Assembly (NCBI RefSeq): GCF_029867415.1
Contig: NC_081180.1
Location: 238,956,823 to 239,020,822, forward strand
Direction of reading: 5' to 3'
DNA length: 64,000 bases
From: Vicia villosa
Taxonomy: Eukaryota > Streptophyta > Magnoliopsida > Fabales > Fabaceae
A program made the position numbers and the translations under genes. Shown here one piece after another: positions 21,895 through 33,533 of the stretch. The notes beneath the pieces were generated by a model that did not search any database, was not told where the DNA came from, and worked only from the letters and a program-made list of their open reading frames with translations. Positions within the stretch are counted from its first letter, which is position 1; the number at the start of each line of letters is the position of its first letter.

Positions 21895-23381
21895 TTAGTG
21901 AGAAGTATCCATATCATCTTGAGTCTTCTTCTTCTTCTTTAGCTTGACCTTTTCTAGCTTCTCAACAATACTATTCCATGCAGCTTCTTTTGGAGAGGGA
22001 GCTTCTTCCTTTTGTTTCCTTTTCTTCTCTCTTTCATATTTGGCAATGGTAGCATCCTTAGCTATGATCCAAGTGTCTTGAAGGAATAGTTGATCATTCT
22101 TTTCTTTCAGCAATTCTTCATAGGATTCTTCCAACATTCCCAACTCAGCATCAGAATACTCAAACTTCTTCCTCCAATGGTCTCTTGATTTCTTCATCTT
22201 TCTGAGAGCTTCTTGGAGAATTTCAATTGTTGAAGGAACTACAATGGGTGGAACATACTCCTCAATTGGGGGTGCAGATGTTCCAGGGAGAATAGGCCTT
22301 CTCATTTCAGCGGCTCTGGCAGTGACTCAACTATCAAAGGGCTCAAGAGAGAGATCCCCCTTGGTCTTCCAATCTTTGATTTCTCTTCTATGGCTTGGAT
22401 GCCAAGCATTAGCAATCCTTTCTCTAAACTCTTTGTTCTTAACTCTTTCTTCCAGAAAGAATCCCTCCAATAAATTGCTCCTTGGTCTTTTGTCCATAGG
22501 AAACCCAAATTCACGACGAGCTAACACGGGGCTATAGCTGGTTGCTCCTTTTGTACCAATGAGGGGCACATTAGGGAAATCACCACAGCAGTCCCAAGTC
22601 TTCATTCTACAAAAGTGATTGTTTGTCCACACAATCTCAGTGTTGGTAAGAGTCATGATCTTGTGTGACCATTTAAATCCTTCTTTATGGCTCTAGAACT
22701 CAGAGGTGTCAGGCAGATGAGATATGTACCACTTGTATAGCAAAGGAGTGCAACAGGTAACTATTCCGTTTCCATAGGAATTTCTTAGATGAATAGAATA
22801 GTAAGTGTCCCGAAGTAAGGTAGGAACAGGATTCTTTTTCATAAAGATCTTGATGGCATTCATATCAACAAAGTTGTTAATGTTAGGGAACAAGAACAAT
22901 CCATACACCAACAAGGCAAAAACAACTTCAAAGTCTTCTTCCTTTCTTTCTTGTGACAAGGTGAGAGCTTTCTCAATTAAGAACTCAGCAGGTAATCCAG
23001 GTAATCCTCCTTTAGTAACCATGTTCTTTTCAATTTCTCCTTTTCTCAAATGAGTAGACTTTGCAATCTCACAAGGCTTGGGATCTTGTTCTAAACCAGT
23101 GAAAGGAACTCTTCCAATAATAGGCAACCCAATAATGCTTGAATACTCTTCCAAGGTAGGCAATCGTTCATAATCAGGGAAGGTGAAGCAATGATACAAT
23201 GAATCATAGAATTGAATCAAAGTGGAGAGGATTCCTTCTTCCATCTTGGTTCTGAGGAGATACAACAATCTTCCATACATGTTACAAAACTTTTCTTGAT
23301 CAAAGATCCTAGCTTTCTTAATTCTTCCACCTCTAAACTCTTGAAAGTATATTTCTTGGTTTTTCTTCTTTCAGGTTCCAT
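21895..23381 (-). pseudogene. Ogre-B ORF1, DUF7745-like protein, full length but broken
   Basis: The start is ATG at 23381 (MEPERRKTKKYTFKSLEVEE), collinear with the Ogre-A ORF1. Matching blocks are 'LIQFYDSLYHCFTFPDYERL', 'FALLVYGLFLFPNINNFVDM', 'NPVPTLLRDTYYSIHLRN', 'CCTPLLYKWYISHLP' and 'VPLIGTKGATSYSPVLARRE'. The C-terminal part, lost in Ogre-A, is a charged, probably coiled-coil segment (about 22250-21950) with 'KRKQKEEAPSPKEAAW' and a lysine-rich end. Breaks are one frameshift near 23290, a TAG at 22693-22695 and a TGA near 22337, both at positions where relatives have tryptophan. The protein function is unknown. Confidence 0.85.
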
Positions 23382-24088
23382 CCCTATAATGTTTATAAAA
23401 CAAAAGGTTTCTTTTAATTCCTTGAAAGATATTATGTTTTTAGATGCATGGATGAATGAATGCAAACATAGCAAAAACATGGGCTTGAGGGTTCAAAGTC
23501 ACGAGCATGGAGCCAAAGGTCTACCCATCCTAAAGGTGTGCACTAATGTTGTTTTGTACCTGTAGATCAAGGTTCTATTGTTTCCCAGACTCAAGCAGCC
23601 CAACTTTGAGATTGTAAAATTTGTATCAACATACTCATTTGAACAAAATTCAAGAGAATGAATCAGACATAGTTTCCACACTACATCTTAATGGCCAAGA
23701 TTGGTTAAGGGTTTCTAGGTCCCCAGCTTCTATAGCCTAGTTGAATGCAACTATGTATTCCCAACTACATGGTCAACAAAGTTACTTCCAAAGAGGCCTC
23801 CATTGAGCGATGGATCTCAAATTGACTTCTTTGGGACTACTCCCTCGAGATCAAAATGACTATACCAGTCTCCTATAATAAGTGTACACTCTAAATTCGG
23901 GTTAGGATTTGTCTCACCACAAGGGGCATGACTCCCTTTCCCAATACAACCCAAATAAAATAACAAGTATACACATATGAAAATAAAAGACACAAATTAA
24001 CGGTTAAAAAACAAAGAAAATAACAAAAGGTAATAAAAACAAAGATTGGGTCAACCCTTCCAAAGATGTACCAATAGTTTGATCAACA
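23382..24088 (-). other. Ogre-B 5' leader
   Basis: Non-coding sequence between PBS and ORF1, collinear with the Ogre-A leader ('caccacaagggg', 'catccccagcagagtcgcca' at its outer end). No gene is supported. Confidence 0.7.
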
Positions 24089-24106
24089 TCCCCAGCAGAG
24101 TCGCCA
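24089..24106 (-). other. Primer-binding site of Ogre-B
   Basis: The minus strand reads TGGCGACTCTGCTGGGGA, six bases after the LTR end, identical to the Ogre-A PBS and consistent with tRNA-Arg priming. Confidence 0.85.
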
Positions 24107-24586
24107 CTTTTCTGTAACGGTGAATTTGGTGAGACTAGAGTCATGGGAAGACATAGCTCATTTTAAACAGAGTCACCACCACACTTTATTGTTTCCAAAA
24201 AGGAATGGGTGAAAGAGCGAATAAAACCCACAGAAGTTTTTAAAATCAAAACTAATAAACTTACCAGAGATTTGGCTACGGAGGGTTTGTTATACAAGTG
24301 GAAGGTTTTAAGCACCCCTCATATCCCTGGTACTCCATGGGAACCTCTTTGTTTTTATGTTTTTATCTTTTGTTATAAATAACCTTTTTTGTGAATATCC
24401 TATGTGAAAAACTGGTTTGAAATAGAGGGTGGGTATGTGAAGAGAAGTTTTTGAAAGTCCTCGATAAGATATCGCATCTTAGGCCTACATACCCCTTAAG
24501 TGCAATAGGGAAGTCAGAGCTTCTGTAGTTCCTCTTTTTTAAAAAAGTAAAAAAAAGGGGGGCCAAAGTGGTCAAAATATTTTTGG

Positions 24587-24840
24587 GTGTGAGCTTTAAA
24601 ATACTCACAATTTTTTTTTTAAAAGAGGGTTAAGCTTTAAAATACTTAACACGTTTAAAAGAAGATTAGGCTTTAAAATACCTAATAAGTTTAAAGGGTT
24701 AAGCTTTAAAATACTTAACAAGTTAAAAAAGGATTAGGCTTTAAAATACCTAATAGGTTTTAAAAGGTTAAGCTTTAAAATACTTAACAATTTTAAAACA
24801 AATCAAAGAAGGATCAAGCTTTAAAATACAAGGTCAATGG
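24587..24840. repeat. Short repeats in Ogre-B LTR
   Basis: Alternating units 'gttaagctttaaaatactta' and 'gattaggctttaaaatacct' occur about seven times with a spacing of roughly 30-35 bp. They occupy a position comparable to the repeats in the Ogre-A LTR. Confidence 0.8.
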
Positions 24841-25924
24841 GTTAAGAGAAGTTTCACTAGGAATAATTCATCTCTTAACATCAAGGTTTAAAAACAATAC
24901 CAATGGATTAAGAATAGTTTTACCGGGAATAATTCTATTTTCAATACCAAGGTTTCAAAACAAAAGGGTTTTTTGGCTAAGCTTTAACAATACTAAACCA
25001 TAAACAAGTGAAAAGCTTTAAAATATTTAACACAAAAGTAAAAGAGATTGGAAAAGAATTTAGGTACCTTGACAATTTAGTCAATATCATTCCCGTCATT
25101 TGGATAAAACATCAAGCTTAAAAAATTAATAATAAATACCTCATGTATGTACAAGAACAAACAAGTGAGTGTTAACTAGCAAGAGATGAATGCCTCAAAA
25201 CCTTTGTATTCAAATCATGTATGAATGATGAATGATTAATGAGATGATTAAACATTGGGTTAGATAAACAAAAATAATAACAAGTACAAATCACATGGAC
25301 ATAAAATCAACAAGTATATGTACAAGACAAGGTTTAACATCTAAGTACAAAGCATGGACTAGAAAATCAACAATTATGTACAAAGATTAATAATTAAGTA
25401 CAAGACATGGATTAAAATCAACAAGTATATACAAAGATAAGCATGGATAAACAAAGATCAACATATTGCAAATTTTTAATTAGGGTTTTAAACATAAGGG
25501 TTTTCTAATTATGGTTTTGATTTAGGGTTTCTAAAGAAACACCTAGACCTAATTGATTTTAATTGTTAAATACCAATTTTTTTAAGAGAAATAGTCTAAG
25601 GGTACATGAGAAAGTCAATGAAACTCTAACCTAACCCAAAACAAGTATTTACAAAAATGTACTAAGTCACTTTAGAAAAATATTCAAAAGGAAACATATT
25701 TTTTGTAGATTTTTTAATATATTAAAAGACTTGTTTTTGATTAATTTTAAAATGATGATAAAATAAATATTTTTGTGATTTTTTAAAATGGTATGAAAAT
25801 ACACAAGATAAGTGATCATACAAAAAAAGAACAAGTTAAAAAACTCAATTTTTCAATTTGTTATGATTTTTCAAAGTTTTATAAAAACTAAAGAAATAAG
25901 TGCTAAAAAAATAAATGGGGTGTG

Positions 25925-26160
25925 GTCACAAGGGCTTGAACCCACGCCCTTTAGTTTGCAACACAAAACAACAACTAACTCTGTTGGGCGTGTGTGGTGA
26001 TAACACAATGCAATCAATCCAAAATATATGAAAACAAGTGAGTGCATAACATAAAAAAATAAAACCAAAAGGTCTGGGGCGAGGGGGATTTGAACCCCAG
26101 ACCTTGGGCACGTGCAACACACAAACTCACATTACTAACTGGGCTAGAACGATGTAGTCG
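25925..26160 (-). other. Two tandem tRNA-like modules in Ogre-B LTR
   Basis: On the minus strand module 1 has GGGTTCAAGCC (25943-25933) and a decayed A-box near 25971-25985. Module 2 has TAGCCCAGTTAG (26156-26145), close to the A-box consensus, and GGTTCAAATCC (26106-26096), a good B box with flanking G and C runs that pair. Order, spacing and downstream sequence match the Ogre-A pair at 5605-5825. Confidence 0.6.
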
Positions 26161-27260
26161 TTCATAAAACACGCGCCATTCAATATATTATAAAAAAAGT
26201 GATAAAATTCGAATTTCCCACTCATCTTCTTCAACCTCCAGCAACGAAGAACAACAACTTCAATTTTTCCAGAAAATCGTGTTTCTTCATAACTTAACCA
26301 TTTCCAAAAATGTAAGATGCAAACATGCTTAGAATCCAATCACAAGTTTAACCCGATCATTAACAAAAATTAAAACACCCTTAAACGCGTGAATTTTTAA
26401 AATTCAATGATGAACCATAAAAACTCAAGCTTAAATTAAATGGTCAATTTTAACAATTAGGCCCTAAGAGTTTAGGGCTTTTGTTCCCTACATCATTCTG
26501 AACATAATGGTATCAAGAACTGGTTAGAACAATGCTCAAACAGATATGCACAAATTTAAGAAATATACCTCTGAAAATGGACTCGGGGAGAGCAGTTCAG
26601 TAGACTTGGGAATGCCTCAAGCGTTCAAAAAGCTTCCATGAACCTCAGGGAAGCTTTTGCAATGCTCAAAAGTTCTTGAAAATGCCTGCAAAACAAAACT
26701 CGATTTCACCTAGAACTTGAAAAAGTTATGGTGAGTTAGCTATGAAAATGGTGTTCCAGATGCAAAACAGAAGTTTAGATAGCTTCTATACGATGTTAAG
26801 AAGCTATCAAACTCAAAAGGCCTCAAAATGCACGAGTAAAACTTGATTTCCAATATTTGGTTCAAAGAGACTTTTTTGTGAAATTTTGAATGGTGATTTC
26901 TGGTTATAAGTGTTTGGCAAGTGTTTGGATGTTATGGATAGCTTCCAAATGATAAATAGAAGCAGTTTGAAAGGTTGTTTTGGTTTGAAAGTGTTTGGAT
27001 TAAGTTTTGGCTAGTTATGAGCTTAAAGAAAGCTTTAATGGAGGTTAAAAAGTGATTTTTGGTTTGGAAGTGTTTGAAAGGCTAAGAGAGGTATGGACAG
27101 CTTCTAATTGATGTTTAAAAGTTTTTCAAACTCTTGTTTGACACCCAGAACTCATAGAACAAGAATTCACTATAAAAGTGAAAAGAAGAGAAAATGGAGA
27201 ATTTCAAGTGACTATGGACTTGGAAAATTCTGGTGTAATGGATGCAATGAGCAATTCCCT

Positions 27261-27269
27261 CTATTTATA
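27261..27269 (-). promoter_or_regulatory. TATA box of Ogre-B LTR
   Basis: The minus strand reads GCCTATAAATAGAGGGAA, matching the Ogre-A LTR TATA region. Confidence 0.7.
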
Positions 27270-28743
27270 GGCAAGATTTAGGGTTTGTGGAGGGAAAAAT
27301 CTCAGATATTTGAAGCTCACACGTGATCTTGTACCATGTTGCTTCTTTGTGAAGAAATGAGAAAGTTATGGTTCCCATGGTGAGTACAAACTTTAAGCAT
27401 ACTTGTAAGGACTTTGATATGATCTTAGAGGCTTGCTTGTGAGATTCAAATTACTTTTGGTGCAGAAGATACATTTTAGTGGCTCAAGGAGAGTGAACTT
27501 TGTGCATAACGCCTCTTTATCAAAATGGAAGTGTGATCTTTATGCCATTAATGGAATGATCAATTGGATAATGGCTTAAACACTTGGATTATAGCTCAAA
27601 AGCAAGGGTAATATTCTTATTATGGTGCTTTGATCAAGTTATATGGTCTTCAAGAAAGGAATCTTTCAAATTTGAACAAATTTGGTTCATAACTTCTCCA
27701 CTTTCTTCATGTTCTTCTTCATTTTCAAGTGTTCATGGTGGCATATTGACCAAATCATATCTCATGAATGGAGTCATGAATTTTCATGCTACTTAGCTCT
27801 TTTGAAAGCCCTTGCTACATACTTCAAATGAGTAGTTGAAATTTTCCTCAAACTCCTTTTGGATCTTGGAGAAAAATGGACTTAAAGTGGAGGAAAAACT
27901 AGGTAAAACACTTAGAAAATTTTCTAAGTTTTTTGAACATAAACTTTGTTTGCTCAAAATCACTTATAAATAATCACTTTTTGAAAAAAGTTCCAATGAG
28001 ATAATTTGTTTGTTTTTCCAATATCTACAACTTTCATGTTGGGAGATTTTTGAGTGTGTAAGCAAAATTTTGAGATCCATGAATTAGGTCAAAATACACT
28101 TAAAAACCCTAGTTTGAATTTGTTGACTTTTTGATTCTTGATGAATTCTTTAAATTTTCTTTGATCAAATGTCTTCAATATCCATATGATGATGATTTGG
28201 ATCCTTAAAAGTTCGTAGTTGACTATTTTTCTCAAAAGTCAAAGGTTGACTTGCATAGTTGACTTTTTCCAAATGAACTGCAGTTTTGTGATTTCCTTAT
28301 GAATCAAGATCGCCTCTTCAAATGAATGATATGAATGGACTATAATGTTGATTTGGATGCCCTTGAATCATATTTTGAGTCTTGGAACCATCCTTTGATT
28401 AAAAGTCAACCCTCTAGTGGAAATTAGGTCAAAAACCCTAATTAGAACTTCTGATGAACTTGAAGGTGATTGATCTTGCATTGACCTATCCTTGGGTTTT
28501 GATTTTGATTGAAGAACCCTTTGAATCATAGAAGAATGTTGAATTTCTTTTTGGGCCTCAAAAACCCTAATTTGTTCAGTCTTTTCTTGATTAGTCTCCT
28601 GTCTTAGGACATAAGCAACAAACAAATTATTTTTTTGTATTTTTGATTAGCAAATGATAAATGCATGATGATAGTGATGACAATGATGATCCTAATATTT
28701 AGGCTATGGTGGGATCTCAGTGGTCAAAAATTGGAGTTCAACA

Positions 28744-29264
28744 GTCTTGTACATTAAGGTTTCTCTGTGTCTAGTAATATGATTTCCTCTAGTTATAGTG
28801 GCTATCAGTAACCAATGGTAGGAGTTCAAAACAATGGTGACCCCTAGATGATCGTTAGTTAAATGAACCCAACATATCTTCACTCTTATATAAATTAATA
28901 TATTATAATAAATAACATGTTTCGGGTCTCAACAACAACAAAAACCAAAAAACAACAACAATGTTAATGTGACATGAATAATGATGTTAGACATATCAGA
29001 TCTAAGAAGAAGAAGAAGAAGAAGAAGAAGCGAACAACAATCCTAAACACATATCATCTTCATATTTCCTTTCTTTTTCAGGAGTTAGAGGATGATATAT
29101 GTTTAGAGCTCTCGTTGTTTAAATCTCTTTTTAAAAGGTAGCTATTTTCATAAATATGTCAATTAAAATTTTTCCTTATGTGCAACATTTTATTGAAGTC
29201 CAATTAACTGTGCAACATTTTACTTATAATAGAAATAAAATAAACTAGATTAAAACATAGTACC

Positions 29265-29267
<3 letters not shown>
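28744..29267. other. Unannotated AT-rich sequence with an AGA microsatellite
   Basis: This is the first sequence outside the Ogre-B LTR. The only clear structure is an (AGA)n run at about 29003-29030. I see no gene. Confidence 0.6.

Positions 29268-29344
<77 letters not shown>
29268..29344. repeat. (TA)n microsatellite
   Basis: About 38 uninterrupted TA units. It generates a spurious IYIYIY reading frame. Confidence 0.97.
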
Positions 29345-29347
<3 letters not shown>

Positions 29348-29409
29348 ATGAAGTGTCTGAAGATATAACATATTATTGGAAATTATGTTAAAACTCATTA
29401 TTGACAAAA

Positions 29410-30070
29410 ATAAATATAAAGTTCTTGGCAGACAACCAGGTAAGAGAGCTTCTCCAAGGGGAAATTATCCAATCATGCATAAAAAATTCACATGACGCCT
29501 ACCATATAATACCAAAAATTCCTACCACCCACATACTTCACCTTACTAGCTAAGTTGATCAAAAACTATTGACATCTTCAATAATCATCCTCCCCAACTC
29601 CGTATAGTCTATTGCACTCACTAGTCTGAGTATGCTCGAAGTCACCCTCATCATAGTCACCTCCAAAATCTTCCCCGAAGAGGTCAGAAGTATTATCATC
29701 TTCTACTCTACTAGCATCCACCCCAAATATAGAACATGTGTTAAGGAGACGATAGGATGCTCGTCTACGTCAAAAAACCACGAGTGAATGTCGAAGAAAG
29801 TCTTAGCTAGGTACATCCCAAAGTCTAGATGAGGCTTTGGCGCCTTTTGAAAGAATGGCTCTCCATCCACGTCGGGGGCATACGATATTGCAGGTGGGGC
29901 TTGAGAGAGGTATGTAGTCCAAATTGATCAATCACTCCATAAATGAAATCAGAGGCGATCATGTAAGCTGGAATCTAAAATGTGATGGTCTTGTAGGATA
30001 AGGAGGCCTCTAGATCCAGACCAGCTAGAAATATGGTCTCGAGTACGTTCTTGGTGAACATGACTCATTC
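29410..30070 (-). pseudogene. Unidentified decayed coding block, C-terminal part
   Basis: The minus strand shows protein-like stretches in shifted frames: 'FTKNVLETIFLAGLDLEAS', 'IPAYMIASDFIYGVIDQFGL', then 'ISYAPDVDGEPFFQKAPKPH' and 'DFGMYLAKTFFDIHSWFFDV'. An acidic tail follows, with 'GGDYDEGDFEHTQTSECNRL'. The tail and about 150 bp of following non-coding sequence are homologous to 63660-64000 on the plus strand. An acidic C-terminus also ends the Athila env-position ORF, so an env-position or gag-type ORF of another LTR element is possible. I do not recognise the family. Confidence 0.5.
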
Positions 30071-31441
30071 TGTAACACCCTTCTAAAGCCCCACGATTAT
30101 GCGCAAATATTTTAATAAATCAATAAGCACGAATAACCATTTCCAAGAAAAAAGGGTGAGAAATATGAATCATTATAAAAAGTGTAAGGAATAAATATAG
30201 TAGTTGTACAACAAATATCACAGTTTCCATATACCATCATACTTCACATATATACTCGCACTTTCACATTAGTGATTCAATCACAACATCATCATGTCGT
30301 AACTCAACAATCATCATCAAGACAACATTAATTCACTTATCATCACAAACATCACTCAACAGTCATCATCAAGACATCATTAATTCACACATCATCACAA
30401 ACATCACTTAATCAATCATTGTGCAATGTCACAAAGAATGCAATGCAACAACATAAGAGTCATGCATGTGGTACCAAACTTTCAGTGATGACTCTTTCAT
30501 CTTTTCTCCAAAGATTCCCACCAATAGAATCGATTCCCGCTTGGAACCAGAGCACTTCAGAAATTGCATTCAATCCACACTATGTGATTGAGGCCATCAC
30601 TGGACCATTGTCCTGTCAACATTACTGGACCAACGTCCTATTAACATCACTAGAAAAATGTCCTGACAAAATATGCTATGAATGCATGATACATAACAAT
30701 GTCATATAAAATCCGACCACGTCTAGTCAAGTGAATCATCATTCGCATAATCATCACATGACATGTATACACACATCATATACACATCACCTTTACGATC
30801 ATCATCATTCAGAATTTGTATCACAAATTTATCAAAATCATCATCATTCACAAAAACCCCAAAACCCACCCTACAATTATCTAAACCCTATAACTATTAT
30901 AATAATCAAAATTAACTCCCCTTACCTTAGATTCTAGCTATTTATCCGTGTTCCAAGCTCTATAGATGGATTCTCCCTTTTCTCTTTGTGCCCTAGCTTC
31001 TTCTATGCGCTCTTCTCAACATTTACGATCGCACATAATGAATACTGACACTCATGTTTCCTAGTTTAACCCTTGGACCCTTTCTCTGGTATTCTCATCT
31101 TACCCTCCCTTACCCATTCACAAACTATCACTTTGTCCTCATCATCTATACATCATATTTTATCTCAATTTATTTAAATAAAATAAGTCTAAATGATTAT
31201 TTTAGTTATCTAAGTAATAATTCTACTATGAAATTTTTCAATAATTATATTATTCTAATTATCAACTTAATTCATACTACTCGTCAAACACCACACGATA
31301 ACACCATATCAGGCATCATGATCATCAAGACATCACATATACTCGCAAGGACTTCACATAAAATCGCCATAATTCATATAATTACACTAAACCAATCAAA
31401 TAACTAAATAATAATTAAGTTTAGATTTTTGGGGTCTTACA
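30071..31441. mobile_element. Solo LTR (1371 bp) of an unassigned LTR element
   Basis: The ends are TGTAACACCC at 30071 and GGGGTCTTACA at 31441, forming TGTAA/TTACA inverted termini. Flanks are CATTC (30066-30070) and CCTTC (31442-31446), a five-base duplication with one mismatch. The minus-strand coding block on both sides appears to continue across it in the same frame once one duplication copy is removed. The sequence is AT-rich with many ATC/ATT words. Orientation is uncertain; minus is slightly favoured because TGTAAGACCCC is a common legume LTR start. Confidence 0.7.
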
Positions 31442-31620
31442 CCTTCTAAGGTCAATTTTAACCCCAAGACGTCTCGGTCCACTCATCTGGAAACATGAAA
31501 TCTTTCATCTTCGACCATCTTCGATGGTGGTAGCTCATCTCTCATAAAAAAATGTCATGATCTAATGGCGTATAGCCTACACGTCCACTAAAAGAGTCAT
31601 CAATCAGAAAAGAACAAAAA
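31442..31620 (-). pseudogene. Unidentified decayed coding block, upstream part
   Basis: Minus-strand sequence with short protein-like stretches, such as 'MKDFMFPDEWTETSWG' and 'VDRDVLGLKLTLE', in two frames. The second is in frame with the block at 29410-30070 across the solo LTR. No family is recognised. Confidence 0.4.
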
Positions 31621-32646
31621 CTCAAGAGCGAAGCATCAAGCATAAATAAAGAAGACATTATAATAGATTAAATATTTCAATCTAACACGCATATATAATT
31701 AATTAAAAAAATAATACATATAACATCATTAAGACTCATTTCCTAATACAATGTCTATATGCCTATGTATATAATTCCATAATTTGAATCCCATCGCAAA
31801 GGGTCATGGCATCACTTCATGATTTAGCGCCACAAAAGTTATGGTATCGACACCATCAATCGAACTCAAACGTGCCACTTGTGACTCTTCTCTCACGTAA
31901 CAATGAAAGGCATAGGCATACGATTTCTCAATATGCATATGCATATGCATTTCAACAAATATTCGTCATCATAATATGCCATAAGCTTATGTAAGAATTT
32001 ATGTCATGTATAAAATTGTACATATATAAACATTTGTTTATCTTGCCAACTAGTCATCCTCATACTCATAAGAAGATACAAAGCAAATATAGGTATGAAC
32101 ATATTTCAATTATTATAAAAAAATATATAAAAATAGAGACATGCCTTACGGTTATAACTTTTTTGAGATAAAAAGTTAATGGTCAAATATTGAGAAAATG
32201 ATTATTAAATTAAATCATTGATTTTGAACCATAAATAATAACAAAGGCATAATTTATTTTTATTTCTCTAAAACTTATAGTAAAAATATAATTTTTTACA
32301 ATATATACTTTTCACACCAAAAAACAGTTATTCTTTAACAAATTTTATAATAACAACTAATGAGCTACTAAATTGAGTTAGTATTTTATTTTTCAAGAGG
32401 GCAATGCTCTTATTAACTAAAGATAATAAATGTAAAGTTTATTTTTTTTATTTAAATTTTTTGAACCAAAAGTTTAAATTATTCATGAATTAACACTAAC
32501 AATACTTGGACAATGATCTTTAACTCAAATATTTTGACAAGAAAAAATATGGAAAATGATGTTTTCATGAGCAAACAAAACAAAAATCAACAAGTTTTTG
32601 GATTCATGATCATTTGCACAAATTATAAGGAATGACAAGTAAAATT
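31621..32646. other. AT-rich sequence without recognisable features
   Basis: About 1 kb of AT-rich DNA. I see no supported ORF, repeat or transposon terminus. Confidence 0.5.
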
Positions 32647-32910
32647 CACTACTGCGGAAAATCCCTTTCACAACAGTTGGAAAAAGGATACCATCACAGT
32701 AGACTAACCGTTGTGAGGTCGAATGTGTTTGTAAGTATGTTGTTTTCTACTGCGGGTGTGTGGTCGTTGTGATAAACTGGGTAATGAGCTTACCTATCAC
32801 AACGGTTATAGTTAACAACTGTTGTGCAATATATAAAGGTCGTGAGTAGTATATAATATTTGGTGCGCTACCTAACACAACGGTTATAGTAAACAATCGT
32901 GGTGAAATAC
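32647..32910 (+). mobile_element. One terminus of a CACTA (En/Spm) transposon
   Basis: CACTACTGCGGAAAATCCC at 32647 fits a CACTA terminal inverted repeat, preceded by ATT as a possible three-base duplication. Subterminal repeats follow in both orientations: 'acaacagttgg' (32673), 'accgttgtgag' (32708), 'cacaacggttatagt' (32797), 'acaactgttgtg' (32814) and 'cacaacggttatagt' (32877). Such repeats bind transposase in this superfamily. I could not find the opposite TIR, so the element is truncated or its other end is decayed. Confidence 0.65.
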
Positions 32911-33435
32911 TCTTTTTATTTTTTCATATATTACAAACCTGTATTTTTTTTACTTGTATTTTAAACATATATTACAAACCTAAATATTTTTTTACATCAA
33001 AGTCAAAAATATTATTTACAAACATATATTTACCCTTATCATATATTACACACATCAAAGCCAAAATCATATATTTACAAACATCAAAGTTAAAGTCATA
33101 TATTAGCACCCTTTTCAAGTAGCCCATTGAAAATAAATGTTCAAAGTCTACTAATGTCTTTTAAGTCATGGGGAGAGAAAGGTGTCATGGCGTTAAAAGT
33201 CTACATAAAAAGTGAAGAAAATTGAACATGATTTAAAATATAATAGGAAACATAAACATTAATATATTATTGTAAACATTTCATGACATATTATATACTT
33301 GATCCCAAAAATCAACAATGTCGGCATAGACATTGTATAACATGTGTTTCATTACATAATACCCACACTCGTAACCCTCTTCTTATCTCGTCGTCTACAA
33401 ATTTTAACATTTCATTAATATATAACCACTCATGC

Positions 33436-33442
<7 letters not shown>

Positions 33443-33531
<89 letters not shown>
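33443..33531. repeat. (TA)n microsatellite
   Basis: About 44 TA units following 'catgcatgtgtg'. It produces spurious ORFs on both strands. Confidence 0.97.

Positions 33532-33533
<2 letters not shown>

Larger units (their letters stand above)
18420..28743 (-). mobile_element. Ogre-B: 5' part of a minus-strand Ogre, host of the nest
   Basis: On the minus strand the order is 5' LTR (28743 to 24113), spacer, PBS, leader and decayed ORF1 (23381 to 21895). A short downstream stretch follows, interrupted by the solo LTR (18482-21738) and then by the Athila at 18419/18420. The downstream gag-pol must lie left of the Athila, outside the window. It is the oldest layer visible here. Confidence 0.85.
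24113..28743 (-). repeat. 5' LTR of Ogre-B (4631 bp)
   Basis: On the minus strand it begins TGTTGAACTCCAATTTTTGA at 28743 and ends TTCACCGTTACA at 24113. It shares with Ogre-A the TATA region, the two tRNA-like modules followed by 'gtagtcgttcataaaacacgcg'-type sequence, and several blocks in the first kilobase. The flank beyond 28743 (gtctt) is the presumed duplication; its partner is outside the window. Confidence 0.86.
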
